Of a DNA stretch of 64,000 nt, positions 26,773-35,200 are shown piece after piece (within the stretch, counting starts at the first letter, position 1; each line of letters opens with the position of its first letter). The translations under genes were made by a program, and so were the position numbers. The notes under the pieces are model-generated. The model was not told the DNA's origin. It worked only from the letters and a program-made list of their open reading frames with translations, and did no database searches. Where the stretch lies: NCBI GenBank assembly GCA_040981125.1, contig JANRMQ010000015.1:20801-84800 (forward strand). Direction: 5' to 3'. Source of the DNA: DASSBQ01 sp040981125 (GTDB lineage: Bacteria > Nitrospirota > Nitrospiria > Nitrospirales > Nitrospiraceae).

Positions 26773-26869
26773 TCATGGACTCAGTATAACTCAGCCATTC
26801 ATGGATTCAATCCCTCGTGTAAGAGGAGCAGCGGCTGAGATGTGGCTCATCGTGCCGGAATGTGGAGTG

Positions 26870-26990
26870 TCCGGTCATCGAAACGCGATCGTGATTTTGA
26901 TGCTTCGTCCATAAAGACGAGTTCTTCCGGCCGAGGAAGGAGGTCAGGAACGGTCTTGAGGTCGCCGAGAGGTTCTTCGGTGTAATTCAT
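26870..26990 (-). pseudogene. Decayed copy of the CopG-like antitoxin gene
   Basis: The frame from ATG 26990 reads MNYTEEPLGDLKTVPDLLPR then PEELVFMDE. This is nearly the same as the intact gene at 27257-27544 (KYTDEPLGDLKVVPDFLPRP). A one-base loss then shifts the frame; restoring it gives IKITIAFR, the antitoxin's first strand. The helical part is missing. Confidence 0.6.
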
Positions 26991-27256
26991 CGCGCATAAC
27001 CCTGGCTTCTGGAAGGGCCCGATCATGACATTAGGGCCTTGTTTGCCACAGTACTAGATCAAGCATCTTTATCGCCGTAATGGTTGCTTCCGGGTACACA
27101 CTTCTAAAGCGTTGGAGAAGATATGCTCCATTGTCCGTCGTGAGAAACTCCTTGAAGCAACAAAGTAGGTTGTTGTGGACGTCGCATATGCGAATCGGGA
27201 CTATGATTCAAGTGGTCTCTTTACGACAGCTCTATTGTCCAAGAAATCCGTGTTGG

Positions 27257-27544
27257 CTAACCTGTTCGTGTCAATTTCGGGCGCTTCGGATTTGAACGTG
27301 ATGCTTGCGGTCGCGAATGATGCTCTGCATAGGTATCAAGCAGCCGCCGGATCATGCGCTGATACTGTGTATGATGTTTCCGTGCCTGGCCCTTGAAGAA
27401 TTCAACGCTTCTTCGGCTCAACGAAATGGTAACTTTGATTCCTTCGTCCCGAAAGATGAGGTCTTCCGGCCGAGGAAGGAAGTCAGGAACGACCTTGAGA
27501 TCGCCGAGAGGTTCGTCGGTGTACTTGATTTTCTCGCTCATCAA
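27257..27544 (-). CDS. CopG/BrnA-like ribbon-helix-helix antitoxin
   Basis: The 95-residue protein has a disordered acidic start and then KVTISLSRRSVEFFKGQARKHHTQYQRMIRRLLDTYA, a ribbon-helix-helix of the type seen in BrnA/CopG antitoxins. The tail is basic (SRSNPKRPKLTRTG). No BrnT-like toxin lies upstream or downstream, so it is probably an orphan. A degraded copy lies about 500 bases away. Two ATGs open the frame; either fits AGGCAGG upstream. Confidence 0.75.
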   Translation of the reverse strand: MMSEKIKYTDEPLGDLKVVPDFLPRPEDLIFRDEGIKVTISLSRRSVEFFKGQARKHHTQYQRMIRRLLDTYAEHHSRPQASRSNPKRPKLTRTG

Positions 27545-27745
27545 TAACCTGCCTTTCCGCCCAGTAGCCGGCTGTTGACTACAGAGTTCTCAAAGACCCT
27601 CAGGCGAGCGCGGTGAGTTGAAGTATTCGAATCAATGTCGCTTTAGCGCTGAAATTCTGCCACAGCGAAGCAGTCTTCGCAAATTGGCAAGTGCTCAAGA
27701 AAAGGCTGCCGCTACCTTTTCGCGTGATTCATGCATATGTTCGTG

Positions 27746-28936
27746 TTAACGAAGATGGTCGTCGCGATCTTGCTGTTGTATTAGGAGATAGCCATAAACC
27801 CACCCAGAACCAAACCTGTTCTTTGGGTCTGGCTTTGAGCCAGAGATATAGTAGAAACGTTCATCAGGATTAAACCCGGTCACTACTTTATCAATAGTGT
27901 AATCGTAGTCGGACTGTATGCGGTGAACGATGGGCGATCCTTGGGAAGCCCTCTCATATACTGGGGCTTCGATGTAGATTGTAGGTGGGTCAAAAGGCAT
28001 CTCTCGACGCGGCCAGCGCTTTGCCCGCATATGCTGCTGCTTGCGTAAAAGAACCGAAATCGCACGGTCGAGGCAATATCGTGCATTTGCCAAAGTGGCC
28101 TCATTTGCCGGAAATGCCATATCGTACTTAATGTGCCAGGGGCTTCCTTTTTCAGATCGAAAAACTTCCGGCGTAAGCCGCCGCAGATTCTCGAGTTCGG
28201 CAGTGTTTACTCCCCATTCCATACCATCAAGACGAAGACGCTCATGATCTATCTGCACGTAGTCTATTGGATTTCTGACATTCTTCTCAATCCACTCCCT
28301 ATTTCGTGTCCAGTAAGGCGCCTTGTGCCCACCTCTGCCTAAGCTGATCAATCCCATTGGTTCATTTGGCTCGGCATCCGTCCATCTGTTAATCGCATAC
28401 TCGTACTCAACCTCAACGAACATTGCTTTTCTTACAGCGATGAGAGCCTCTAAGGGCTTATCCTGATCGAGCAGCGCAGCTGCCTCATTCAGGAAATCCC
28501 GCGCTTCATTTTCATCCAAGAGATCTGAGAGGAATATGTCTCGGAAGCTCTTGCCAAGAACTTGCGGAAGGATGCTAGAGACCGCTGCATCGGCAGACTG
28601 AGCATAGCCTCGAACCGTTACAGGTTCTGCGAGTTGGCCATAGTGCTTAGTTATAACTCGCTGCTTGTTCATGGCCTTAAGCGTGCCAGATTTTGGTACG
28701 TTGACGCCCGCTTGTCGAAGCTCACCGATAAGTTCATCGAAGGTCTTGGACTCTAACGCCTTTTGCTCATCAATATTTTTTTCAGTCAACATCGCGAGGA
28801 AGATTATTTCAAGCGCGTCCTGGAGCATTATAAGTCCTGCCGAACACATATGGCGATCACTTGAGTCAATAAGCCTTATTGCTTCATCGTAAAGCGTACG
28901 CGCCGTAAGTAGCGAATGTACGGTGGATGGTTTCAT
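27746..28936 (-). CDS. Hypothetical protein with HEPN-like N-terminus
   Basis: The 396-residue protein begins with long helices (TVHSLLTARTLYDEAIRLID, CSAGLIMLQDALEIIFLAML) reminiscent of HEPN domains. It contains an R-x4-H motif, NKQRVITKHYG (about residue 93), the active-site form of HEPN ribonucleases. The middle is helical and the last 90 residues are beta-rich with many aromatic residues (YYISGSKPDPKN). It is AT-richer than the core genome and flanked by toxin-antitoxin remnants. The HEPN match is my inference from motif and helix pattern; no function is proved. Confidence 0.6.
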   Translation of the reverse strand: MKPSTVHSLLTARTLYDEAIRLIDSSDRHMCSAGLIMLQDALEIIFLAMLTEKNIDEQKALESKTFDELIGELRQAGVNVPKSGTLKAMNKQRVITKHYGQLAEPVTVRGYAQSADAAVSSILPQVLGKSFRDIFLSDLLDENEARDFLNEAAALLDQDKPLEALIAVRKAMFVEVEYEYAINRWTDAEPNEPMGLISLGRGGHKAPYWTRNREWIEKNVRNPIDYVQIDHERLRLDGMEWGVNTAELENLRRLTPEVFRSEKGSPWHIKYDMAFPANEATLANARYCLDRAISVLLRKQQHMRAKRWPRREMPFDPPTIYIEAPVYERASQGSPIVHRIQSDYDYTIDKVVTGFNPDERFYYISGSKPDPKNRFGSGWVYGYLLIQQQDRDDHLR

Positions 28937-29042
28937 CGGAGATCAGAGCTCATGAATATTGATAGTGGGTGTACCAGGCATTGTTTGATCAAAGCGGCTT
29001 CTTCATAGAAAATATTTCAGTATTTGGACGTCATGAGCTTCT

Positions 29043-29339
29043 CTAAAAAGCAACCTGATGGCGGCACAGGCGGTGGAAGATATCCCAATGCCGCTCGCCC
29101 GGCGCAAGCGTCCCCGCGTTGGGATGATTGCGCAATGACTCAGCGAATTGCATGGCGAGGTCAAGCGAGTGGGATCGCCAAAGATGCGCGGATGGCTCAC
29201 CACTCGGAGAAAGCTGATCAGGGATTCCGAATGCCGTATCGGAATTGAGCACTTGGTTCAGCCAATCCAAGTAGTCGGAGTGGTGACTAGAATCCTCCCG
29301 ATGAGCATAGACCAACACATTAACGTCCGGCAGGATCAT
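29043..29339 (-). pseudogene. Broken PIN-domain toxin (VapC-like)
   Basis: The start MILPDVNVLVYAHREDS carries the first PIN aspartate. Later NHPNAGTLAPGERHWDIFHRLC is also typical of VapC. In between, the normal FLRVVSHPRIFGDPT appears only in another frame (29003-29203 frame), so two compensating frameshifts have scrambled about 20 residues. The protein also stops early, before the second and third acidic residues (usually LVPDAY...TTDRDY). It should be inactive. It overlaps the antitoxin gene by 20 bases, as in an intact vapBC operon. Confidence 0.7.
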
Positions 29340-29577
29340 CAGAAGACTCCATCAGATCAAGCATAGAGGCAGTATCGTCGATATCCACGCCCGGAAGAAG
29401 TCCTCGCTTTCCGTACGTTTTCAACATCACATGATCACGCCGGCCGATTTTGCGGCGCCTGGCGAGCGCCTCGCGTAGCGCCTCTTCAATGATGGCAGTC
29501 ACCGTTGAGTTCGATGTGGTGGCGAGCTTCTTGATTTGAGCGAGGAGCTCATCCGGCAGGTTGATCGTTGTTCTCAT
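29320..29577 (-). CDS. vapB: VapB-type ribbon-helix-helix antitoxin
   Basis: The 85-residue protein starts MRTTINLPDELLAQIKKLA and has NSTVTAIIEEALREALARRR, the standard ribbon-helix-helix of VapB antitoxins. The C-terminal acidic part that binds the toxin (DIDDTASMLDLMESSDDP) is present. It overlaps the start of the broken PIN gene, so it is now an antitoxin without a working toxin. Confidence 0.85.
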   Translation of the reverse strand: MRTTINLPDELLAQIKKLATTSNSTVTAIIEEALREALARRRKIGRRDHVMLKTYGKRGLLPGVDIDDTASMLDLMESSDDPAGR

Positions 29578-29845
29578 ACATCAAGCATGCCGCCGAGGCA
29601 TAGTGATGTCAATTGCGACGTTATGGCTCTAGCTCCGGTGCATGACAGCCAGGTGTCCTCAAAGCCTCGTTCCCTCACCTTTCCTCATATCCCTTAGTCT
29701 CGCCACGGGCGGCCCGGTTCGATTCAGCGTCCTGTCAGAGGAAAGGAGAGAGCCCTTCGCCCGACTGTCCAACTGCGCTAAAACTTTTGGAAATCCTGCA
29801 CCGCCCTCATGAAAACGGAGGCAGCGACGACATGTGCCGGGACCC

Positions 29846-29873
29846 TGTCGATTTTCGCCTTCCCGCACGACTA
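29846..29873 (+). promoter_or_regulatory. Predicted ECF42-type promoter 1
   Basis: TGTCGATTTT at 29846, then CGACTA at 29868-29873, with 16 bases between the hexamers. The same pair occurs at 31820, 32926, 33493 and 39340 with 16-17 bases between. It lies 43 bases before the first YCII gene. Confidence 0.7.
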
Positions 29874-29916
29874 TTTGACAACAGCGGCGATCACATCCGC
29901 ATGGGAGGACCGAGCC

Positions 29917-30273
29917 ATGAAATTCATGCTCATGTGCTGCGGCGAGGAAAAGAAATTTGCCGACATGCCCAAAACCGAAGTCGATACCATCATGGAGGAG
30001 ACGTCGACCTACTGCGAGGCGCTCCACAAGAACGGCACACTGATTACGGCCGAGGCCCTGGAGCCCGTCGATATGGCCGCCACCGTTCGGGTACGAAGCG
30101 GCAAACTATCCACGACCGACGGCCCCTTTGCCGAAACGAAGGAGCAGTTCGGTGGGTTCTTTCTCATCAACGCCAGAGATCTCAATGAGGCCATCCAGGT
30201 GGCCTCGAAATTTCCGTCGGCGCGCATCGGCAGCATGGAAGTGCGGCCGGTTAGGGAGCTGCAGCGGCAGTAG
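29917..30273 (+). CDS. YCII-related DGPF protein 1
   Basis: The 118-residue protein has MKFMLMCCGEE at the start, the family's TTDGPFAETKEQFGGFFLI (DGPF motif), and the C-terminal EVRPV. YCII/DGPF proteins form ferredoxin-like dimers; some bind small molecules, and most have unknown roles. They are the genes most often found with ECF42 sigma factors. The ATG at 29917 follows GGGAGGAC; longer frames from 29809 lack such a site. It is preceded by predicted promoter 1. Confidence 0.9.
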   Translation: MKFMLMCCGEEKKFADMPKTEVDTIMEETSTYCEALHKNGTLITAEALEPVDMAATVRVRSGKLSTTDGPFAETKEQFGGFFLINARDLNEAIQVASKFPSARIGSMEVRPVRELQRQ

Positions 30274-30499
30274 CGGGCTTTTAGGACAGCGGAGCAAGGC
30301 GGAGCATCCGACGGTCGTCTCGCGTGTTGAGTGGTTGTCTGCGCGCAAGGGTCTTGCCCGTGAAGGAGGAAGAGATCACCTGCCGTGGAGACGGGGTTCA
30401 GACAAGTATCAATGAGGGTCCGACCGGTGCCGGTAGATAATCCTTATCAATGGTGTGGCCGCTCTCAGCATGGGTCAACGCGTCGCAATGGAGGAATCT

Positions 30500-31069
30500 A
30501 TGTTGAAGATTATTGCTCTTGTGGTGGTGGGTCTTCTTGTTGCGCTACTAGTCTATGCCGCGACCAAATCCGACACTTTCCTTGTCCAGCGGTCGGCCAG
30601 CATCAATGCGCCGCCAGAGAAGATCTTCCCACTTCTCAACGATTTTCACAGTTGGAGCGTATGGTCCCCCTATGAGAAGCTCGATCCTGAAATGAAGCGG
30701 ACCTACAGCGGTTCGCCGAACGGCAAAGGGGCTCGGTATGAATGGGAAAGCAGCGGCAAGGCGGGCGTGGGTCGCATGGAAATCTCGAACACGGCACCAC
30801 CTTCCCAGGTCTCTCTCACGTTGGATCTCGTGAAGCCGTTTGAAACCCACAACGTCGTTGATTTCACGTTGCAGCCGATGGGCGGCTCTACGAACGTCAC
30901 ATGGGCCATGCGCGGTCGTAGCCCCTACCTCGCTAAAGTGATGCATGTATTTTTCGATATGGATAGCATAGTGGGAAAGGACTTTGAGGCGGGCCTGGTA
31001 AATTTGAAAGGAATAGCCGAGCAATCAGCGGCGGCCGCGATGACATTGAGGCCCGCCTCTACTAGGTAA
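30500..31069 (+). CDS. Membrane-anchored SRPBCC-family protein
   Basis: One N-terminal membrane helix (LKIIALVVVGLLVALLVYAA) is followed by a START-like SRPBCC domain (about residues 30-170): RSASINAPPEKIFPLLNDFHSWSVWSPYEKLD, YEWESSGKAGVGRMEI, FTLQPMGGSTNVTWAM. The domain has a hydrophobic pocket for a small lipid or ligand. I chose the ATG at 30500, nine bases after GAGGAA; upstream codons are not family-like. It follows the first YCII gene and may share its transcript. Confidence 0.85.
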   Translation: MLKIIALVVVGLLVALLVYAATKSDTFLVQRSASINAPPEKIFPLLNDFHSWSVWSPYEKLDPEMKRTYSGSPNGKGARYEWESSGKAGVGRMEISNTAPPSQVSLTLDLVKPFETHNVVDFTLQPMGGSTNVTWAMRGRSPYLAKVMHVFFDMDSIVGKDFEAGLVNLKGIAEQSAAAAMTLRPASTR

Positions 31070-31101
31070 GGAGGCATTCCTTTATTCATGGAGGGATTCA
31101 C

Positions 31102-31452
31102 GTGAAATATCTGTTGCTGATCTATGGAGACGAGCAGGCATTGAACGACACGGAGCGGCAAGACTGCTACAAGGAATCCACGCAACTCGCGCACGAACTC
31201 CGCGCGAACGGGCACTATCTGGCGGCGAATCCATTGCAGCCGACTGCGATGGCGACCAGCGTCCGGGTGCGCGACGGGAAACGGCTCGTGACCGATGGCC
31301 CCTTCGCGGAGACGCGGGAGCAATTGGGCGGGTACTTCCTCATCGACGCCAAGAATCTCGATGAGGCGTTGGCGATCGCGGCGCGGATCCCCATGGCTCG
31401 AAAGGGAACAGTCGAAGTGAGGCCTGTCTTGGAAATTTCAGGTCTGCCGTGA
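31102..31452 (+). CDS. YCII-related DGPF protein 2
   Basis: A GTG start at 31102 follows GGAGGGA. The 116-residue protein has MKYLLLIYGDEQ, VRVRDGKRLVTDGPFAETREQLGGYFLIDA and EVRPVLEI. It is very like the other YCII proteins here, so it probably arose by local duplication. It sits just after the SRPBCC gene (32 bases) on the same strand. Confidence 0.9.
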   Translation: MKYLLLIYGDEQALNDTERQDCYKESTQLAHELRANGHYLAANPLQPTAMATSVRVRDGKRLVTDGPFAETREQLGGYFLIDAKNLDEALAIAARIPMARKGTVEVRPVLEISGLP

Positions 31453-31656
31453 ATCGAACAGCGGCGTGAGTACGGGTCGGCGCTCTTCAGGCACGCGTTG
31501 GATCGCATTGATCGTGAGGGCCATATCGCCTGCTGGAAGTCCACGAATACAACTAATATCCCGCTCTACCAACGCCATGGCTTCGAAGCCGTGGGAACCA
31601 TCCAAGTGGACGAAGTTCCGCCCTTCTTACTGCCAATGGTGCGTCGGCCGCGCTGA
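31453..31656 (+). pseudogene. C-terminal remnant of a GNAT acetyltransferase
   Basis: The frame reads ALFRHALDRIDREGHIACWK, STNTTNIPLYQRHGFEAVGT and VDEVPPFLPMVRRPR before the stop at 31654. LYxRxGFexxg is the standard GNAT C-terminal strand. The acetyl-CoA-binding part is absent and a stop precedes the frame, so only about 67 codons remain. Confidence 0.6.
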
Positions 31657-31819
31657 CCGTTGCGGTCAGCAATCAAGCCCGTGACGGCGGGACATCCGTC
31701 ATCATGATGTGGGGCTTGTGCAAGAGCGGCGGTGTGGTCAAGGTATAGGCGTAGGCCTGACTCGAGCCTTTGGGGCCGAGCCTACTCGGCATGCCGGTCC
31801 CGGTACGCTAAAAGGCCTT

Positions 31820-31848
31820 TGTCGATTTTGGCACCGCCGTAACGACTA
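31820..31848 (+). promoter_or_regulatory. Predicted ECF42-type promoter 2
   Basis: TGTCGATTTT at 31820 and CGACTA at 31843-31848, with 17 bases between the hexamers. It lies 160 bases before the VOC gene at 32009, in a gap with no other gene. See the finding on the set of five. Confidence 0.65.
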
Positions 31849-32008
31849 TCTGTAGCCGATGGACGTTGCGAGTAAGAAGGGAACTGAGCAACGCGGCGGC
31901 TGCATCCTAAGGAGTTCATTTGTCCGACACCCTTTCCAACGGTGGTACTGATTGCGGCTGGTGAAACATCAGACGCGAAACCCCCTCCACAACAAGAGGA
32001 GCGTGACG

Positions 32009-32503
32009 ATGCAAAAGATTACCCCTTGCCTATGGTTTGACGATCGGGCCGAAGAGGCGGCAAAATTCTATGTATCAATATTCAAGAATTCTAAGCTCGG
32101 TGCCATTACTCGCTATGGAGAGGCGGGGGCGGAAGCGTCCGGCAGACCCAGAGGCTCGGTCATGACCGTGACCTTCGAGATTGAGGGGCAGGAATTCCTG
32201 GCGTTGAACGGCGGCCCGATCTTCAAATTCACCGAAGCCGTCTCCTTCATGGTGCAATGTACGAGTCAGGAGGAGATGGACGAGATGTGGGGGAAATTGT
32301 CCCAGGGCGGAGAAGAAGGGCCGTGCGGCTGGCTAAAGGATAAATACGGACTGTCGTGGCAAATCATCACCCCAGGGTGGGACGAGATGATCACGAACAA
32401 AGATGCCGCAAAAACCGAGCGGGTCATGAAGGCGATCCTCACTATGAAAAAGCCGGATCTCAAGGCGATCCAGCAGGCGTATGAAGGATCGGTGCGGCCA
32501 TGA
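32009..32503 (+). CDS. VOC-family protein (PhnB-like) 1
   Basis: The 164-residue protein starts MQKITPCLWFDDRAEEAAKF and has YVSIFKNSKLGAITRYGEAG, EGQEFLALNGGPIFKFTEAVSF and CGWLKDKYGLSWQI. This is the PhnB-type vicinal oxygen chelate fold, often listed as 3-demethylubiquinone methyltransferase-like. Most such proteins have unknown roles; some bind metal or antibiotics. I chose the ATG at 32009 after AGAGGAG. Its last bases overlap the next YCII gene (ATGA), so they are co-translated. Confidence 0.88.
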   Translation: MQKITPCLWFDDRAEEAAKFYVSIFKNSKLGAITRYGEAGAEASGRPRGSVMTVTFEIEGQEFLALNGGPIFKFTEAVSFMVQCTSQEEMDEMWGKLSQGGEEGPCGWLKDKYGLSWQIITPGWDEMITNKDAAKTERVMKAILTMKKPDLKAIQQAYEGSVRP

Positions 32504-32865
32504 AGTTTCTATTGCTGGTTCATCATAGCGAAGAGAACTTCTCGAAGTTCAGCGAGGCGACCAGGCGCGACATGCTTGCAGAATCCGTCCGGCTCACGCA
32601 CCAACTCCACGAAAACGGACAATACGTGCATGCCTCGCCTCTGCATCCGACGCCGACGACGGTTCTGGTGCGGGTACGTGATGGGAAATCCGTTGTAACA
32701 GACGGGCCGTTTGCTGAAACGCGGGAGCAGCTTGCCGGCTATTTCCTCGTCAATGCCAAGGACCGCGATGAAGCCGTCGCGATTGCAAGCCGGATTCCGG
32801 GTGCGCGTATTGGAACAGTCGAAGTGAGACCGGTGCGGGACATCGAAGGTCTGCCCGGTGAATGA
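32500..32865 (+). CDS. YCII-related DGPF protein 3
   Basis: The 121-residue protein overlaps the VOC gene by four bases (ATGA). It has MKFLLLVHHSEENFSKF, VRVRDGKSVVTDGPFAETREQLAGYFLVNA and EVRPVRDIEGLPG. The coupling with a VOC gene argues that YCII and VOC products work together. Very close to YCII protein 2 in sequence. Confidence 0.92.
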   Translation: MKFLLLVHHSEENFSKFSEATRRDMLAESVRLTHQLHENGQYVHASPLHPTPTTVLVRVRDGKSVVTDGPFAETREQLAGYFLVNAKDRDEAVAIASRIPGARIGTVEVRPVRDIEGLPGE

Positions 32866-32925
32866 AGAGCATATTTACAGCAAGTTGTGTCTGACCGGCC
32901 ATACGCTATACGTGTTTATCTCGCA

Positions 32926-32953
32926 TGTCGATTTGTAGAGCGGCGGCCGACTA
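32926..32953 (+). promoter_or_regulatory. Predicted ECF42-type promoter 3
   Basis: TGTCGATTTG at 32926 and CGACTA at 32948-32953, with 16 bases between the hexamers. It lies 72 bases before the fourth YCII gene. Confidence 0.7.
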
Positions 32954-33025
32954 ATAGATACAGTGACCCGGATCGAGAGGAGCTCGCATGAGACTCTCAC
33001 CCTCACCTAAGTAAGGAGACATCGC

Positions 33026-33460
33026 ATGCGATTCATGATTTTCGTCAAAGCGACCAAGAATTCGGAAGCCGGCGTGATGCCGAACCAGGAACTCTTCACC
33101 GCCATGATGAACTACAATGAGGAACTGGTGAAGGCCGGCGTGATGCTGGGCGGCGACGGGCTCCAACCCAGTTCGAAAGGCGCCCGCGTCAAGTTCTCGG
33201 GAAGCAAGCGAACTGTGACGGACGGGCCTTTCACCGAAACGAAGGAACTCGTCGCCGGGTTTTGGCTCTGGCAGTGCAAATCGAAAGAAGAAGCGATCGA
33301 GTGGGTCAAGCGCTGTCCCAATCCAATGCCCGGGGAAGAGTCCGAGATTGAGATTCGCCAAATCTTCGAGGCGGATGACTTCGGCGCCGAGTTCACGCCG
33401 GCGCTCCGAGAGCAAGAGGAGCGTCTACGCGCGCAGGCCGAGCAGATTAAGCTTCCGTGA
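33026..33460 (+). CDS. YCII-related DGPF protein 4
   Basis: The 144-residue protein starts MRFMIFVKATKNSEAGVMP and has GSKRTVTDGPFTETKELVAG and WVKRCPNPMPGEESEIEIRQI. It belongs to the longer YCII subgroup with a Glu/Arg-rich helical tail (PALREQEERLRAQAEQI). It differs from proteins 1-3, so it is not a recent copy. An AAGGAGAC ribosome site precedes the ATG. It is preceded by predicted promoter 3. Confidence 0.9.
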   Translation: MRFMIFVKATKNSEAGVMPNQELFTAMMNYNEELVKAGVMLGGDGLQPSSKGARVKFSGSKRTVTDGPFTETKELVAGFWLWQCKSKEEAIEWVKRCPNPMPGEESEIEIRQIFEADDFGAEFTPALREQEERLRAQAEQIKLP

Positions 33461-33492
33461 AAGGTTACTTGGGGCAGCCGGCTGGAAAGGAT

Positions 33493-33520
33493 TGTCGATT
33501 TCTGGATCCTCGTTCGACCA
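33493..33520 (+). promoter_or_regulatory. Predicted ECF42-type promoter 4
   Basis: TGTCGATTTC at 33493 and CGACCA at 33515-33520, with 16 bases between the hexamers; one base differs from the others in the second box. It lies 115 bases before the Asp-box protein gene. Confidence 0.6.
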
Positions 33521-33635
33521 AGAGAGAGAGCCGGTTCTCTCAAGGCTCACAGAAAACTCACGGTTAGGAAAAGGAGTTCAGTAAGCTTCAAATGACAACC
33601 GCCGCCGGCATAGCTGACATAGAAGGGAGTGGACA

Positions 33636-34820
33636 ATGAATTCGATACGGCTGCTCGTTGGGACACGGAAGGGCGCGTTTATTCTTACGTCCGATGGCAA
33701 GCGGAAACAGTGGGACGTCAGCGGCCCGTACTTTGCGGGTTGGGAAATGTACCACCTCAAGGGATCGCCGGCCGACTCTGATCGACTCTATGCGTCGCAA
33801 ACCAGCGGTTGGTTCGGTCAGATTATTCAGCGCTCGGATGACGGCGGCAAGACCTGGTATCAGCCTGGAACTCCTCCCGGTGAGCCGACCACGGCTCCAG
33901 ATGGTACGCCGAAGGGCGAGAGTAATAAATTCGTGTACGACACGTCCCCGGAAACCGGCAAACCGCTCACGACGCACCAGCACTATGACGGCACGCAACG
34001 TCCCTGGGAGTTCAAGCGGGTCTGGCATCTCGAGCCATCGCTCACGGATCCCAATACCGTCTACGCCGGTGTGGAAGATGCGGCCTTGTTTCGGTCGACG
34101 GACGGCGGGCAGACCTGGCAGGAGCTTGCCGGACTTCGCAGCGCAAAAGGTAACCTCTGGCAACCGGGCGCCGGCGGGATGTGTCTGCACACGATCATGT
34201 TGGATCAAAAGCATCCGGGACGAATCTTTATCGCGATCTCCGCGGCCGGGGTCTTCAGGACCGATGACGGCGGGCAGACCTGGCGGCCGGTGAACAAGGG
34301 GCTGAAGTCCCAATATGAGCTGCCGGACGCGGATGCCGAAGTCGGCCACTGCGTGCACCGAATCGCGATGCATCCATCGCGCCCGGACGTTCTCTTCATG
34401 CAAAAGCACTGGGATGTCATGCGCAGCGACGACGCCGGCGAATCGTGGCACGAGGTTAGCGGCAATTTGCCGACCGATTTCGGCTTTCCGATCGCCGTCC
34501 ATGCGCATCAGCCGGACACGATCTACGTGGTTCCTATCAAGAGCGACTCCGAACATTTTCCGCCGGATGGGAAGCTGCGGGTCTATCGAAGCCGGACAGG
34601 GGGGAATGAATGGGAAGCGCTTACGAAGGGCCTGCCGCAAGAAAACTGCTACGTCAATGTCTTGCGCGATTCAATGGCCGTGGATTCCCTCGATCCATGC
34701 GGCCTGTATTTCGGGACGACCGGCGGACAGATCTATGGATCGGCCGACGGCGGTGATACGTGGAATCCGATCGTCCGAGACTTGCCGGCGGTCCTCTCCG
34801 TCGAAGTCCAGATGCTTTGA
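33636..34820 (+). CDS. Asp-box (BNR) beta-propeller protein
   Basis: The 394-residue protein has five Asp-box motifs (S/T-x-D-x-G-x-x-W): SDDGGKTW, STDGGQTW, TDDGGQTW, SDDAGESW, SADGGDTW. They are spaced as in sialidase/VPS10-like propellers. It has no signal peptide, and the catalytic Arg triad of sialidases is not evident, so it is probably a cytoplasmic beta-propeller of unknown role rather than a glycosidase. The MoaD/ThiS-like gene starts 22 bases later; this pairing recurs in many bacteria. Confidence 0.85.
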   Translation: MNSIRLLVGTRKGAFILTSDGKRKQWDVSGPYFAGWEMYHLKGSPADSDRLYASQTSGWFGQIIQRSDDGGKTWYQPGTPPGEPTTAPDGTPKGESNKFVYDTSPETGKPLTTHQHYDGTQRPWEFKRVWHLEPSLTDPNTVYAGVEDAALFRSTDGGQTWQELAGLRSAKGNLWQPGAGGMCLHTIMLDQKHPGRIFIAISAAGVFRTDDGGQTWRPVNKGLKSQYELPDADAEVGHCVHRIAMHPSRPDVLFMQKHWDVMRSDDAGESWHEVSGNLPTDFGFPIAVHAHQPDTIYVVPIKSDSEHFPPDGKLRVYRSRTGGNEWEALTKGLPQENCYVNVLRDSMAVDSLDPCGLYFGTTGGQIYGSADGGDTWNPIVRDLPAVLSVEVQML

Positions 34821-34842
34821 CGTGTCCATTTGAGGCAGACGA

Positions 34843-35142
34843 ATGATGATTCGAGTCGTGCTTCCCGCACATTTGCGGACTCTAGCGCGTGTCACCGGTG
34901 AGGTGACGGTCGATGTCAAGGGACAGGTGACACAGGATTCGGTCCTCAATGCGCTCGAGACTCGGTATCCGATGCTACGAGGGACAATCCGCGATCACGT
35001 GACGCGCAAGCGGCGCCCGTTCATCAGATTCTTCGCTTGCGAACAAGATCTGTCGCATGAAGCACCGGACTGCCCCCTGCCTCCCTCGGTCGCGACGGGA
35101 GCCGAGCCGTTTCTGATTGTCGGCGCCATGGCGGGGGGGTAA
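34843..35142 (+). CDS. MoaD/ThiS-like ubiquitin-fold protein
   Basis: The 99-residue protein has a beta-grasp fold and ends in VGAMAGG. The C-terminal Gly-Gly is what MoaD and ThiS need for adenylation and thiocarboxylate formation as sulfur carriers. RVVLPAHLRTLARVTGEVTV and VLNALETRYPMLRGTI fit MoaD. No MoaE, MoeB or Thi genes are near; it is linked instead to the Asp-box protein, so its target may be different from molybdopterin. Confidence 0.8.
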   Translation: MMIRVVLPAHLRTLARVTGEVTVDVKGQVTQDSVLNALETRYPMLRGTIRDHVTRKRRPFIRFFACEQDLSHEAPDCPLPPSVATGAEPFLIVGAMAGG

Positions 35143-35200
35143 GAGACAGCCGATGTGGCAGCCGTTAGAACAACAACCACCAACCACCGAGGGTGATCGC

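Noticed and set aside
33588..34640. 350-codon minus-strand frame opposite the Asp-box gene
   Set aside because: The plus-strand gene has five Asp-box motifs; the antisense frame has no motif and is Arg-rich.
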